Shown here in pieces: positions 11,315 through 23,247 of a stretch of 64,000 nucleotides of DNA. Position 1 is the stretch's first letter, and each line of letters opens with the position of its first letter. Made by a program: the position numbers and the translations under genes. The notes beneath the pieces are model-generated. The model was not told the origin of the DNA. It saw only the letters and a list, made by a program, of their open reading frames with translations, and searched no databases. Source of the stretch: Aurifilum marmelostoma (taxonomy: Eukaryota > Ascomycota > Sordariomycetes > Diaporthales > Cryphonectriaceae); assembly GCA_027559495.1 (NCBI GenBank), contig JAMXSV010000021.1, positions 248,001 to 312,000 of the forward strand. The letters run 5' to 3'.

Positions 11315-11320
11315 CCGAGG
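11315..11320 (-). promoter_or_regulatory. CCTCGG-type (FarA/FarB-like) hexamer upstream of PEX6
   Basis: CCGAGG on the plus strand, 394 bp before the PEX6 ATG. In Aspergillus nidulans the fatty-acid regulators FarA/FarB recognise CCTCGG in front of peroxisomal and beta-oxidation genes. The hexamer is common by chance (about once per 2 kb over both strands), so this is only a candidate. Confidence 0.25.
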
Positions 11321-11713
11321 TTGTTCTCAACTTTGTCAATCTTCCGGCACCGAGATCACCGTCCTGCTCTCCCAAGCGGGACCACAAGCCATCCTCTCCC
11401 TCCGACAATTGAGACTCCTGCTTCTCCTGGTCGGCATCCCAGTACCCTCAGAGAGCTGGTGCTGAGACATCTGTCGAGCCACCAACGCAATCCCCTCCCT
11501 CCGTCTCGTTGCCTGACAGTTCGCAATGGGCGCCAGACAGCAACAAGCTCTACGCCAACAGCTCAGAAGACAATAGTTCCAGAGCCCTCCCTTGAGACCA
11601 CCACGACCTCGGGCCAAGCTATATCAGACCAGCTCCCTCCATAGCTGTCGATAACCTCACTCACGACAGTCAACCTTGGCCCGCTTCTCTCTCTCTCCTC
11701 CTGCCCTGAGGTC

Positions 11714-14700
11714 ATGGCCTCTCCGGCTCCCATCGATCTATCCCACCGCAAGCGCAAGAGGAGGCGCAGACAGGACAAGCCTCCAGTGGCCGCCAGGCTT
11801 GTCCTTGATGACCATGTCAAGGGGGACGTTGGCATCCTGTCTCAAGACCTGTTTGCAGACTTGTTCCCGCACCTGAGACCCGGTGAGTACTGTGCGCCTT
11901 GCGTGCCTGCTGTGCCAGAGTTGGAGACAGAGAGGGACTCGATGCAGAGCTAACTCATGTTGTTGTATCTTCGGCGCACAGACGGCGAGCAGGACGAGAA
12001 CCTGCCTTTCCTCCCCGATGTTCTACACGTCGCACTGGCCCCGTGGGCTCCTGACGCCTCACCCGAGACCACCGACTGGACAGTCGTCCCCGTCACGCAG
12101 TCCGCAGCTCTGGCCCACTCGACCGTACAGTTCTCGCCCTCCTCGTTGGCCCTCCAGAGCTTTGCGACCCGCCTCCAGCAGGTCGCCCCCTCCAAGCTCT
12201 CCAGCCACAGCCGCAGCGGCATCGAGATCCTGGTGCTTGATGTCGTCGCCCTGTCCCTAGATACCGTGTTTGTGAACCTGGAGGGCGAGCTCGCACAAAG
12301 GCTGGAGGATGGAGAGGGCACCTTCTTCCGGGACCACCCAGACGTCTCGGCCCGGCTCAAGGGCAAGGACACTGCTGCTCAGTCGGCCGAGGATCGCCTC
12401 AAGGCAGCTCTGCGTGTTGCTCTCGGCACCCTCAAGGTCGTGCACGCGGGTGACTTGTTCCCGCTGCCTTTAGCACCGCACCCCATCACCCATGTGCCGC
12501 CAAACCCCGGAAAGGTCACCTTGTGCGAACCTGTCGCGCAGGGCATCCTGTCGCCCTCGACCAAGATCATTGTCTCTCGCGGCCGCATCCATTCGCGGCG
12601 GAACGGACGTGTCCCGGCCTCCTCAATGTCCTCCGCATCGCAGCTGAACGGGGTCACGGAGGATGCCGAGGACACAGCCAATGACCAGTTCTACTCGGCT
12701 GCCGAGGAGAGATACAAGACGGAGAATGAGATCCAGGCCGAGAGTACAGACGGTGGCGTGACCGAGACCGAGGCCGAGTCGGAGCTTTCGATGGACGACG
12801 AGCAGGACGAGCTGTCGGATGACTCGATGGACGACATGATCTCCCTCCAGGCGCCAGCCCTGCCTGCGACGGCTGCCAGCGGCGTCTCGACGATCGCGGC
12901 AGGGACACCGATGACCCTGGGCCGCGGGCGCAAGACTAATGGCATCAGCACGCCCGGGTCCGTCTTCTCGACCTTTACAGCTACCACTGCCCGGCCCGAC
13001 AGACCACGTGGGCGTCTGTTCAAGGCACAGGGCCTCGTGAGACCCATCCCGCCGGAGCTTCTACATCCCAAAGTCGTGCCGGAAGATGACGAGGAGGCTC
13101 GTGTCTATGTGGACATTAGCAGCCTCACCAGGATTGGCTGCTTCTCGGGCGACTGGGTCAGGTTAGAGGCATCGCAGGAGCCGCCGTCGAACGGGTTTGG
13201 GCATTTCGGCCTCGGCAGCTTTGGCGTCGACATAGCAGAAGAAGAGCCGCAGTGGCGGCCTGTGAGGGTCTTTGGCCTGCCTGAGGGGTACTCGAACCGT
13301 CCCGTGACGAGGATAGTCCACTCCAAGAACGAGGGACGGCGACCATCCTTCTTTGAGTCACAGCTCCAGAAGCCCTCGAGCCCCGCAGCCTATGCTTCGC
13401 CCATTCTGCTGGCCAATCTCGAGTCGCCTCCCTACCTGCGAATCTCGCCTCTCAAGCGAGGCTCAACCGTGCTGGCCAAGAACCCCTTGTCGAAGCTGAC
13501 GGGCTCCTCGCAGCCGCCTTATGCACGCGAGGTCACTCTACGGCACGTCCGAACGCCCAAGTCTGTGGAGAGGGACGTGCAGGCAGCTGTCATGGCTGGT
13601 ATCAAGTACTACTTTGAAAAGAAGCTGAGGATCGTGAAGAGCGGTGACCTTATTGCTTTCCCTATCGACACGCAGCTTGGCAGGACGCTCCAAGAGGCGG
13701 ATGGCCTTGCTGTTGACGACATTCTGTCTCTGGCGGCATCAAGAAAGCTGAGCAGGGGCCAAGGTCTGAAGCTGGATGAGGTGGTATGGTTCAAAGTCGC
13801 GCACATCGTCCCTCTGAGACAGGACAAGCCCGAAGAGGACCACGAGGAAGATCTCTGGGGCTCCGTGGCATGTATTGACATTTCCATGACCCTGCTCCAG
13901 CAGACGGGATCTGTCACAAGCCGGATACCTGGGACCAGGGACAACACGTGGAGATACTACCTGGGGCTTAATAAACCACCAGACAGAGCGCTGCAATCGT
14001 CCCCAATGGCAGTGCTGGAGCCAGAGCGGATGCAGATCTCACCGCTGCGGAGGCGGCTGCGCGAGCTGCTCGCGGCAGCCACGAGCACGCGGGCAATACA
14101 CCTCAACATGCCACCTGTTGCCATTCTGCTCGTGTCCACGCAGAGGAACATTGGAAAGACCAGTGTGGCTTCGGATGCATGCCTCGACATTGGCCTTCAC
14201 GCATTCGTCCTGGACGCGTACGATATCGTGAATGACGCGGGCTCGGGCGGCAGCGACGTGAAGACGGAAGGGTTCCTGAAGAGCAGGGCCGAACGAGCTA
14301 TGAGCTGCGGCCCCGCGTCCTGCGCACTGCTGATCAGGCATATCGAGGCTCTCACGGCTGACAGGATGGTATCGTCGATGAAAGAGATCCTCGCTGACGC
14401 CAGAGTCCTCATCGCCACCACGACCGAGGTGGACAAGGTGCCCGATGGTGTGCGGGGTCTCTTCACCCACGAGCTCGAGATGAGTGCGCCCGACGAAGGG
14501 GAGCGGGAGGCCATCCTGAGAAATGTCATCGACGACCGAGGTCTGCACCTGGATCCTGACGTCGACCTGAGTAGTGTTGCCCTGAAGACGGCTGCCCTGG
14601 TCGCGGGAGATCTTGTTGATGTGGTGGACCGGGCACTCGTCGCACGACGGTCTCGCCTCGAGAAGTTGACCTCGCAGGCCACAAACACCACCGTCCGTGA

Positions 14701-16278
14701 CGTACAGGTAGCGGGTGGGCCTTCTGCTCGCGGTCTCACACCGGCCGACTTCGACGTTGCCGTCGACGCCGCGCGCAAGAACTTTGCCGACGCCATTGGC
14801 GCGCCCAAGATCCCCAACGTGACGTGGGACGACGTGGGTGGCCTCGACAGTGTCAAGGACACCGTCTCCGAGACCATCCAGCTGCCCCTCGAGCGCCCAG
14901 AGCTCTTTGCCAAGGGCATGAAGAAGCGCAGCGGCATCCTCTTCTACGGGCCTCCAGGGACGGGCAAGACGCTCCTCGCCAAGGCCATCGCCACCGAGTA
15001 CAGCCTCAACTTCTTCAGCGTCAAGGGCCCCGAGCTCCTCAACATGTACATCGGCGAGAGCGAGGCCAACGTGCGCCGCGTCTTCCAGCGCGCGCGGGAC
15101 GCGAGGCCCTGCGTCGTCTTCTTCGACGAGCTGGACTCGGTGGCGCCCAAGCGCGGCAACCAGGGCGACAGCGGCGGCGTCATGGACCGCATCGTGAGCC
15201 AGCTCCTCGCCGAGCTGGACGGCATGTCTAGTGGTGAGGACAGCGGCGGCGGCGTCTTTGTCATTGGCGCGACGAACCGGCCGGACCTGCTGGACTCGGC
15301 CCTGCTGCGTCCCGGTCGGTTCGACAAGATGTTGTACCTGGGCGTGTCGGAAACGCATGAGAAGCAGCTGCGGATCCTGGAGGCCCTGACGAGGAAGTAA
15401 GTCTCCTCTCCACCCCTCAAATCCCCACTGAATTCTTTCCTCTTCGCATTTCCCTTACTTGATTTCGTCCATATGCTGACCTTTTTTCTTCCCTTCCTAG
15501 ATTCGTCCTCGACCCGACAGCCTCCCTCCGCGCCGTGGCCGAGAAGCTCCCCTTCACATACACAGGCGCAGACTTCTACGCCCTCTGCAGCGACGCCATG
15601 CTCAAAGCCGTCACCCGCCAGTCCGCCAAGGTCGACGCAAAGATCAAGCGCCTCAACGCCGAGGCGGCAGCCGCCGCCGCCGCCGCCGACGGGAGCAACA
15701 GGAAGCCCACCACCATCACCACCGCCAACTTTTTTGACCACCACGCCACGCCCGAGGACATCGCCGTCATGGTCACCGAGGAGGACTTTATGGCTGCGCA
15801 CCGCGAGCTGATCCCCAGCGTCTCGGCGGGCGAGCTGGCGCATTACCAGCGGGTCAGGGCCACGTTTGAGGGCGGGCGTGACGGGGGCGAAGAAGGAGAC
15901 GGGAGGAAGAAGGCGAGGCCTGCGCTGCCGGCGCCGCTGCAGCTGAGTGGGCGGTCGGTGTCTGGTGGTGGTGGCGGCGGCATGCCGGCGGGCAAGCTGA
16001 GCGCCAAGGGGAAGGGAAAGGCGACTATGGCAATGGGCGGCAAGGGGAAGGGCAAGGCTGTTGCGACGGGTAGTGAGGAGGATGACGATGTTGATGATGA
16101 GTATGAGGATGACTATGGTGTCAAGGTGGGCGTTGGTGGTGGTGCTGGGTATGATGAGGAGCATGTGAACGGCGGAGGCGTCTTCTCGACGAGGAGGGAT
16201 AAGGGTAAAGGGAAGGCTGTTGCTGCTGGGTTTCAGGCTGATACGGGTAGTGGTGATGAGGGCCTGTATGATGACTAG
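11714..16278 (+). CDS. PEX6: Peroxin-6, AAA ATPase of the peroxisomal export complex
   Basis: Three exons: 11714-11882, 11982-15396 and 15501-16278. Introns of 99 bp and 104 bp start GTGAGT and GTAAGT and end in CACAG and CCTAG. The predicted protein is 1453 residues, slightly long for PEX6. The first AAA module (about 765-950) has a degenerate Walker A (STQRNIGKTS). The second is canonical: GPPGTGKT near 1045, VVFFDELDSVAPK near 1100, and ATNRPDLLDSALLRPGRFDK with the arginine-finger region. These are the PEX6 hallmarks; PEX6 works with PEX1 to pull the receptor PEX5 out of the peroxisome membrane. An acidic Ser/Thr-rich linker lies around residues 290-370, and the C-terminus carries a Gly/Lys-rich low-complexity tail of about 150 residues that should not be essential. 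The start is the first ATG in frame with the conserved N-domain. Confidence 0.95.
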
Positions 16279-16695
16279 ATTGTGGTAGCAGACAGGTGCC
16301 CGGGGGGGGGGGGTAGAGATGAAGCAAGGAAGGGGAGAAAAGAAAAGCATGTGTTTGGATTGCATAGGAGCAGCATTTTTGTGAGTTGTTGTTGTCGTGA
16401 GGATCCTGTCTCTGTACGCTGCCATGCTGTGTGCATCTCAAGGCTACTGTGCTGAGAGACTTGTCCTACTCAAGTGAATCGACAATCACTATGTGTGTCT
16501 GTCTGCTTACTGGTTTATCCATCATCATTATCGCACAATCATATCTCACAAGTCACCAAAACAACACATATTAAACATGGCTGCAGCTGTACATGATATA
16601 AACAAGTGCTGAGTGAGCAAGTATCGACATCTCATAAAAGTGACCGTCCCTTTTCTCTCTTCTTTCTTTTTAAGACACAGATTCAGGCATTCCCA
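16279..16695. other. Convergent intergenic region between PEX6 and the SH3BGR-like gene
   Basis: About 420 bp with a G run (16302-16313) and T/A-rich stretches, fitting two 3' UTRs. Nothing else was seen. Confidence 0.55.
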
Positions 16696-18133
16696 TCAAC
16701 TTCCTTTCTCTACCACTGCGGCTGCCCCGTCCTTCTTTTCCTTGCCATCATCACTAGACTCCGGCTCTGGTTCCTCTCGGATGGCCTCCTCGCTCTCGAT
16801 CCGCTCAATCTCATCTGCACTCGCGCTGGCGACCCGCGCCCCCGCAAAGGTGTCATCCGGCGCCAGGCTCGTCTCGACCGGCGGCTTCCAGCTCGAGCTC
16901 ACGGGGCTCTGGACGGCCTGCGCCGCGATGCCGCCGCCGAGACTACCGACGTCTTTGCCCCAGGCGCCCGAGGTAGGAGACTGCAGGCCGGCTCCTGCTG
17001 CTGCTGCTGCAGATGATGCCGACGTCGGCGACGCGACGGATAGCTTCGACATACCCTCGGCCGGCGGTTCTGCACCGTTGCCTCCCCCTCCACCCTCCTT
17101 GCTGCTGGCCGACTTGGCGCCGTGCACCTTCTCCCGCAGCGCCTCGATCCTCGCCTGCCTGGCCGCCTTGGCCTTCTCGGTGGCCTTCTCCGCCGCTTCT
17201 TCAGCCACGCTCTTAATGCCCTGCTGCTGTGATGATTGCTGCTGCGGTGCCTTCTTGAGCTGCTGCTTGGCGCTGTGGGCCTGGGACACGGCGGCCGCTA
17301 TCTTCTTGGCGCCCTCTCTGGCCGGGTCGGGCAGTGGCGGCGCGGGAGGCGGAGGGTTGAGAGCGGCCGGAGGGTGCGCCTCCTTGTTCTCAGGCTGCTT
17401 GTACTTGGGCACGGGGGCGATGGAGCCCTTCTTGGGCTGGGTGAACTCGTCGTAGTAGATCTTGACGTGCTGCTTGAGCTCGCCATACTCGTTCCACTCC
17501 TCGATCTCCGAGAGGTCCTACAAAATACGTGGCAGAAAGGGTCAGCGGGCCAGTCTCGAATGTCGAAACAGAGAAGTGAGGGAAGAGAAGACGAGACGAC
17601 GACGGCCAGCGAGAAAACAGGAAACATACACCCAGAACCAGGCCCAGTTGTACCAGGGCAGGAAGCCGCCTCGGTTTCCCCTCGGCCGTCTTGCCTGCCC
17701 GCCTGCCCCAGAGCATGCGCGCCTTTTCGTCCGTCGCGAGGTCCGTCGCCTTGAATGGCACTCTGTTGGCACGCAGGATCGTCTCGAGCCGCGACGTGGC
17801 CGTCACGATATGCATGTTGCCGGCGGTGAGCGAGGTGTAGATGTACAGCGCAGGGTCGATGTTGTAGTTCTTGCCCTTGGGCTTCGCTTTAGTGGTGGAG
17901 GAGGACGCCGCTGCTGCTTTCGCTGGTGCAGCGGCGCCTGCTTCCGCTGTTGTTGCTGTTGCTGCTGCTGATGTTGATGTGGATGGTGCCTCAGCCGGTG
18001 TTGTCGTGGAGTCGGCTCCTGCTGAGGATGTGGAGGCAGGCTCGGACGTCGTGGGCGCTGGTGCTGCTTCGGCGGCGGTTGCACTGCTGGCACCTTCTGC
18101 TGGCATGCTGCCACTGGCTGCCTCGGAAGCCAT
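16696..18133 (-). CDS. SH3BGR-like thioredoxin-fold protein with low-complexity arms
   Basis: Two exons on the minus strand: 18133-17630 and 17517-16696, with a 112-bp phase-0 intron (GTATGT...TTGTAG). The protein is 441 residues. An Ala/Ser/Thr-rich N-terminal arm (about 1-88) leads to a glutaredoxin-like domain (YNIDPALYIYTSLTAGN to about GDLSEIEEWNEYGELKQHV, residues 88-185) of the SH3BGR type, which lacks the redox CxxC pair. A coiled-coil-like Ala/Lys/Glu segment (EEAAEKATEKAKAARQARI) and a Pro/Ser-rich acidic tail follow. The splice junction restores the conserved block LVLGDLSEIEEWNEYGEL. The fungal function is not established; an adaptor or scaffold role is an inference from the lost active site and disordered arms. 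Confidence 0.85.
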
Positions 18134-21100
18134 GATGTTCTGCTTTTGTTCTCCTCGGTGCTGATGTCTCCTCGTGGTGTCTCAGGGGAGGGCAGAAGGA
18201 GAGGGGGGCGAGGAGGGAGGGGGGAGGGGCTACACCGGTCAGCCGGCGTTGCTCGTCGGTGAATGATAGAAGCGTGGTGCTCTGACGCCGGCAGCAGTGA
18301 TGATCTCAACAGCCCAGTGCTTGATGCTCCCAGTGTGTTGTGATTTGCTCACTGGCTCTGCTCAGTGTCGTCGTGGTCCGTTTCTGTGGAAAGGTAGGAG
18401 AGGGGTGTCCTCGTGCTGCTGAGGTGGGCCGGGCCGATCGGCAGGCGTGGCTTGAACGAGGAGGTTTCCGCGTCAGGGAGCTGCTGTCAGGGTCCTACTG
18501 TAATGAAGCATCAGCCAGGACCCCTGACCCCACTAAGACACCCCCTTATAGTGCCATTGTAGTGGTTGTTCGGGACGGTTCATAGGCTATGGCTACTCTC
18601 CACTGCCGCTTTTACAAAGCTACAAACCACTCGTAGCAAATCAAGAGTGAGGAGAGGCACGAGACAATGAATAAAGAATCAGACTAATGTAAATTCTTTA
18701 AAGTTGCACATGAATTGCATTACATCATGTTTGTTACAGCCTACCTGGTTGCAGCGGCAGCTTAAGATCGTCGGCACACCATTCACAGCCTGAAAATTCG
18801 GAGCCACTCTGAGTTGTATATTTCGATGTAGAGAGCCCTTGGTATTCTTTACGAGTATCCTCATACGTGAGAATTATATGAGTGGAATTTTGATCCTAAT
18901 CGTGGACTTGGCTTCATGCGCGGCCAACATCCTTGAGCCATGACAACTGTTTATGGAGAGGTTTTGGGTGAGATTGACAGCCTTCGAGGTATCACTATTG
19001 ACTTGACGAGAGACACGCAAAATCGCCAGGAAGAACTGTATATTGTTGAGGATCGTCCCGATTTATGAGCAGATATATCGTTATACGACAGCGCTGAAGG
19101 GTTAGTCTTGATCTGGACAGATATGTCTGGAACTCCAAGGTCGCAAACGTTTCGACACCATCTTCCATGTTACTTTTATGGGAGCAGAGGGCTCTCTCAG
19201 TCGTCTTCGTGGGAATAATCAAGAGGAGCGGTCGGCCTAAGTTCAAAAATCCTTCCTTCACCTGCCAAACAAAAGACACAAAAGGCGTTAAGACAAGGAG
19301 CATAAGCTGGTCAACATACAACCAGAGAAGCCTAGATATAGACCAGATGCCGATCAAGGCATGCTACATGCTAGCACACGCGTCTGTGTTTCGCCAGGTC
19401 CACAAACCAATTGATCACCTTCACTAGACTTGCCCGGACGAACGAATTATTCCACAGCAGTGCAGTGCGCAACTTGGTCTGCATCATCTCGATTACGTTT
19501 TGTCTTTATGTATACGAGAACAGAGCCAGAAGGCCACGGAAGGCTGTGGCTGCCACCGGCAGGAGCGTCAAGGCTATCGAGGACCGCTTGGGCCAGATGA
19601 CAGCGACGTTGAAGATGGTAGAGCTGCCTGCGAGGCTTGTCGTGACTTTTGAGAAGCTGTGAAAAGAGCGAGAGGGGGGGACGAGGCAGGTGCCGAAGGA
19701 AAACACCGAGAAGGGCACGGAAGAGGGGCCGAGGGGGCTTCAATAAGGCGCAGGCACCGAGTCTGCTTGAGGAGAGGGATATTCAGCATAGACTACAGAA
19801 ACCATCAATCTCGTTCCAGATGGCGACAAGAAGAAAAAAAAAGAACAGGAGAAGATGAAGATAGATGATGATTTCATCAGGCAGGCCTGGATTCGAAAGT
19901 TTCTGAAAGAGCATCAAGCGGGAGTAGGCTGTTGACATGACGGTCAGCTTCACGAGACACTGCAAGGTTTCGGACAGCGTCACGCTTTTCAGCGGCTCGA
20001 GTTCTTCAAGCGGCTGTGGAAGAGAACCCCGCGTTGCTCCTCTAGTATCAGTCCATCGATAGGGTATTGGTTCCACTAGAACTTCCATTTCAGCAGACCG
20101 AGGACCCAATCCAGGGTGCGGAGGATTGCGGAGCAGGCGACCGGCAGCGGTTTCTCACTGAAATGTCCGCATACCGGAACATGTGTTCGTCGCAGCAACT
20201 GCACTGGCATGTTCACCATCAGCCGTGCTACCGCTGGTGTCACAGCATCCTCACGCGCAAATACGATCGTATCACGACCTCGGGTTCCAAGTCCCACGCA
20301 CAAACTCGTCCTCGTGCTGATGCACACACCACTCTGATTTTGTGGCACGATTCCAGGTCAGATCATACAGATGTGGTGGACGGCGCACAGCATCGCAGGT
20401 ATGCATGCACCGGACCGGGCATCTCCTGCACCAGGCCATTGAGAGACAGCAACGCCCCATAAGCAACACTGTTGCTGGGCAGAGAGGTCTCGAACTTCCA
20501 AGTGCTGAGGGTGTGGATCACGTCGTGGCCTGGGGAATTATTCTCCGAAAGGACCTCCAAAGGACGGACACAATCACCGCAGAGGACACCTGAGCCGTGG
20601 ACGAGACATCTCCCAGCGTGACTCCTGCAAGTCCAATCATCATACCCGGGCCAGCTGTGAGATCTGCAACCAGACACTCCGACAGAGCCTCGTCTGCCCC
20701 TCGCGACTAGGCGCACCGGCCAGCATCAGCGTGTGGCCCGTCCAGCCAGATGCAAAGGGGTCAACGAGTTCTCGTGTCTTCGGAGAGGCCAGTCCAGGAA
20801 GTGTCACGATGTCCTTGGACGAATTGTTGTCGCTTGGGGTTGTTGGATGGAAGGTGGAGCAGGAGCTGGTGCCGGGGGGAAATTGCGACGGGGCTGCATA
20901 CGTGCGCAGGACATGGCCTCTTGTCCCCTTTCGGCCGCGGGACGGAATGGTCTCCATCGGCAGGGTGTACAATCTCTGGGGCCCTCACCAAGTGAAGCTT
21001 CTTTGAAACCCTACAGGCACGGTTATCGTATGGATTATTGTGTTACCATAGTATGTAATGCGCCGAGGCGGGTGGTCGAGGTCGCACAGTCTCTGTAGTG

Positions 21101-22779
21101 GCACGTCTCCCGTGGGGAACTCGTAATCACCGACGGGAGCCCAGAAGAGAAGTGCGTGCTTCCCTCTTGTGGGACGAGGGGCATGCCGGTAAGATTGCTT
21201 CTTCCGCATCTCGATGCCGGCGCGAGATCACTCGGTCGGTCCATGGATGGTCCATGAGCGGTGACGGGGTCGGTGTTGGTGGTCGAGAAGATAAAATCGC
21301 GGTCAGGGACCACAGACTAGAGTCGTGCAACGAAATGCGGCGTACCAGTTCTCTCAGCAGGAACTGCAATGAAATATCCCGAATGAGGATTGTGGACTCT
21401 TATACAGATCATCATACAGATCATCGTGACGAGTGCAGGTCACAATCTTGGCGGCAGTGTGGTTTCTCTGGTCAGGGCGCCAAATTGCTGCATTAAAAGC
21501 AACAAGAGCAAAAGTAAGGAAAGAACAAAGGAACCTAAACAAGCAAACCATTGTCGACAATCAAAAGGCAAGGTTCAGGCACAGGGTAGTATTAGTGCTT
21601 GGGTGGACCCCTGCAGGCCTCATGGCGGCCAGCCAATGATGACGGCCCGGTTCCTGAGACAGGTGGGGGCAACGGGCAGTCTAACCTTGGTTCAAGATAG
21701 GGCCTTCCAAGCGCTGTTGTGAGCGCACTTGGTCGCCTCTGCTAGCCCGCTGGGAAAGGCCCTCGCTGGGGAAGGCCCATCTGAGTGAGACGTTTCCCCC
21801 TACATCTCCCTAACGGAAATCATGCACACAAGCACAAGGAGGCAGTCAGAGGGCGCCCTCCTTAAAGGATGGTTCAGGCGAGGCCATCTCACAGCTGAGC
21901 ATGCCGATCCTCAGCAGCCAGTGTTGGAGCTGACAGCCAGAGAAAAAGAGAGGCCCCAAGGAAGAAGAGAGAGAGAAAAAATCGAAAGAAAAGCCAAGAG
22001 CCAAGACCGGACACATTGTATGCACACCCTGGTCAACTCGATCTACTATGTACAATACGTTGTGCTACATAGCGCGCATGTTGACTTAGTAAGTGAGTAA
22101 AATACTTAGCATCGTGGTTTGTGCTGTGGCACCATGTTGGGCAGCCCCTTCCCGTTTGGGCCCGCAGCTCGATGGAGATTGGTCGGCAGGGCAAGCGCTC
22201 AACCCAGGAAGGTGCCTCCATAGGCACAATCTCGTCCCACCCTAGCCCGTGGGGAGTTCCTGCGTCCCTTGCAGAACCCACTCCTTGGTGAAATTGCACG
22301 CAAGGCCAGAAGAGAAGGAGGAGGACATTCTCGCCTATAGAAAAGGGGAGGGAGTGCGCATCCCTCCACCAGGCCTGTGCTGCCTACTTTACTTCTAACT
22401 TCGCCCCCTCGCTCACTTTCTGCTCAGCCGCTACCTTTTGTTTGCGCAGTCGCAACAACACACACTCGCTCAGCTTGCTCCGTGCGGCATTCCACTCCTT
22501 ACCAGTCACTCAATCAATTCAAAACCAAGATTCCCAAAACAGGTCAGAAAAGGCAACGACGTCTGCGCTATTCTGTTGGCAAGAGATAAATTTATCGCGT
22601 TGCGTTTGATACCATCTAAATCCGTACCTCGACAGACCCGCGGCCCGGCCCCCCAAGAGACCGCCATCCCTCAAGCACTGTCAGCCTGCTGGTTTTACCC
22701 GGACACTTAAAAGACCTCGTGCTTCCCCACGAGATCATCCGAATTTCCAGAGATCTCTCCACGACACGCAACGTCCAAG
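18134..22779. other. 4.6 kb gene-poor region, with possible decayed coding fragments
   Basis: No intact gene recognised. Between about 19.4 and 21.4 kb several 70-120 codon open frames overlap on both strands without a shared splice pattern or a domain I can name. This could be chance or the remains of a decayed gene. A 12-bp tandem duplication (ACAGATCATCAT-like) lies at 21403-21426. The last 400 bp before 22780 are C/T-rich, as expected of the promoter and 5' UTR of the wall-protein gene. Confidence 0.45.
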
Positions 22780-23247
22780 ATGCAGATCTCAAACATCGTC
22801 CTCACCGTCCTCGCCGCGGGCTCCGGCCTGGTTGCCGCTCAGGACACCTCCAGCGGCACCACGACCTCGACGCTGTCCCTGACCAAGACCGTGACCCTCA
22901 CCTCGGTCGTGTCCACGTCAACCCCGGCCCCCGCCGTGCTCGTGGCGTCGTCCGCCGTGTCCTCCAACACCTCTACCCCTGCCAGCACCACCTCGACCTT
23001 CTTCCCTGCTGGCAACCTGACCGCCTCCGCCACCGGCACCGGTGTCGTGCGCCTCAACTCCACCACTCTCAGGAGCACCAGCGTCAAGGCCACCTCGACC
23101 GCCCTCAGCACCGCCAGCTCTGGGTCCTCCGAGACCAGCAGTGCTCCCACCAGCACCTCTTCCACCGGTGCGGCGGCTGCTGGCGTCCAGGCCGTCCAGG
23201 GTGGTCTGCTGCTCAGTGTCCTGGGTGCTGTGGCCATGCTCTTCTAG
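22780..23247 (+). CDS. Small GPI-anchored Ser/Thr-rich cell-wall protein
   Basis: Single exon, 155 residues, ATG in good context (CCAAGATGCAG). A signal peptide (about 1-20, MQISNIVLTVLAAGSGLVAA) is followed by a Ser/Thr/Ala-dominated body with several N-x-S/T sites (such as NST and NLT), expected to be heavily O-mannosylated. The C-terminus has a small-residue region (STGAAAAGVQAVQGG) and a hydrophobic tail ending in LLLSVLGAVAMLF, the standard GPI-attachment arrangement. No catalytic domain is visible. The likely role is structural, in the cell wall or plasma membrane. The long C/T-rich leader suggests strong expression. Relatives are short and poorly conserved, so the family assignment rests on architecture. 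Confidence 0.8.
   Translation: MQISNIVLTVLAAGSGLVAAQDTSSGTTTSTLSLTKTVTLTSVVSTSTPAPAVLVASSAVSSNTSTPASTTSTFFPAGNLTASATGTGVVRLNSTTLRSTSVKATSTALSTASSGSSETSSAPTSTSSTGAAAAGVQAVQGGLLLSVLGAVAMLF

Larger units (their letters stand above)
9924..11713. other. Divergent promoter region, lipase (left) and PEX6 (right)
   Basis: 1.8 kb between two gene starts that point away from each other. No coding pattern was seen. It contains a pyrimidine tract next to the lipase start (9970-10030), a 19-bp perfect palindrome (10562-10580), a telomere-like TAACCC repeat (11203-11215) and a CCGAGG hexamer (11315-11320), listed separately. Confidence 0.6.

Noticed and set aside
14039..16425. Long minus-strand frames opposite PEX6 (439 and 493 codons)
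   Set aside because: Antisense shadows of the AAA-ATPase exons, with no recognisable domain.
20363..20972. Minus-strand fragments considered as a HET-domain or DUF3176-like gene
   Set aside because: I could not find the HET motifs or a consistent exon chain, so no family was assigned.
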